64,000 nt of DNA from Aquibacillus halophilus. GTDB taxonomy: Bacteria; Bacillota; Bacilli; Bacillales; Amphibacillaceae. This document shows, in pieces, positions 63,877-64,000 of the stretch. The position numbers and the translations under genes are program-made. Within the stretch, counting starts at the first letter, position 1. Every line of letters starts with the position of its first letter. Location: assembly GCF_009649745.1 (NCBI RefSeq), contig NZ_WJNG01000002.1, positions 392,151-456,150 of the forward strand, read 5' to 3'. A model generated the notes under the pieces. It did not search any database, was not told where the DNA came from, and worked only from the letters and a program-made list of their open reading frames with translations.

Positions 63877-64000
63877 ATGAGACCAAAAACAAAAAAAATA
63901 CTCTTCGTCTTTACCACTCTAGTTTTTATGTTCTTCTACATTCCGATAATCATTTTAATGGCTTTTTCATTTAATGATTCAAAGGTTGGAACTGTATGGA
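63877..64000 (+). CDS. Polyamine-type ABC transporter permease, N-terminal part (cut by window end)
   Basis: The first 41 residues (MRPKTKKILFVFTTLVFMFF, then YIPIIILMAFSFNDSKVGTVW) show a basic start, the first membrane helix and the YIPIIxLxxFSFNxS motif of PotC-type permeases. The ATG follows AGGTGTAGG at short spacing. The gene continues beyond the window, so the second permease, if any, is not visible. Confidence 0.85.
   Translation, partial: MRPKTKKILFVFTTLVFMFFYIPIIILMAFSFNDSKVGTVW

Noticed and set aside
1-64000. CRISPR arrays, tRNA/rRNA genes, prophage or complete insertion sequences
   Set aside because: None seen. The repeated GGGACA palindromes are irregularly spaced and lie at gene ends, unlike a CRISPR array.

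Overview
The window is AT-rich chromosomal DNA from a spore-forming low-GC Firmicute, most likely a member of the Bacillaceae. Evidence: class III (Bacillus-type) fructose-1,6-bisphosphatase, an AraR-controlled arabinose locus, a YjcZ-type sporulation peptide, mmgDE/prpB methylcitrate genes, strong AGGAGG ribosome sites with many TTG/GTG starts, and Bacillaceae-type intergenic palindromes. No rRNA, tRNA, CRISPR, prophage or intact insertion sequence was seen.

Layout. 1-6.2 kb: the 3' part of a bacterial microcompartment (BMC) operon of the sugar-phosphate-using kind: PduL (cut by the window edge), a flavoprotein, aldehyde dehydrogenase, two BMC-H and three BMC-P shell proteins, triosephosphate isomerase, RpiB-like isomerase and deoxyribose-phosphate aldolase. 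DeoC would split deoxyribose-5-phosphate into acetaldehyde and glyceraldehyde-3-phosphate. Acetaldehyde would go through the dehydrogenase and PduL to acetyl phosphate, and TPI would handle the triose. 6.4-17 kb: MBL hydrolase, MFS exporter, SDR protein, polar amino acid ABC transporter, fbp, a frameshifted O-methyltransferase and DUF4317. 17-23 kb: araB, araD, araA, araR with operators and cre sites. 23-32.4 kb: YjcZ peptide, cupin, broken PAP2 gene, methylcitrate cycle, AEC transporter, NarI-like membrane protein, a type I toxin-antitoxin module and two decayed genes. 32.7-47.4 kb: amidase, EmrE/EamA transporters, XRE-cupin regulator, mqo, broken lipoprotein gene, SWIM-SNF2 helicase, DUF5995, aromatic acid exporter, DinB. 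47.9-54.3 kb: a c-di-GMP module with two divergent genes or operons, each preceded by its own c-di-GMP-I riboswitch and terminator. 54.7-64 kb: PucR regulator, class III aminotransferase, amidohydrolase, GNAT enzyme and a polyamine-type ABC transporter that runs off the right edge.

A family of short GGGACA...TGTCCC palindromes is scattered through the first 35 kb, often at gene ends, and several small genes beside them are broken.

Most notable points: the BMC-H gene with an internal ribosome site that should yield long and short shell proteins; targeting-peptide-like N-termini on four putative cargo enzymes including TPI; unusual active-site residues in RpiB and DeoC; the paired c-di-GMP riboswitches; the toxin gene with a predicted antisense RNA; and several genes whose best ribosome site points at an ATT/ATC start. 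All functions are inferred by reading the sequence; no database search was run.
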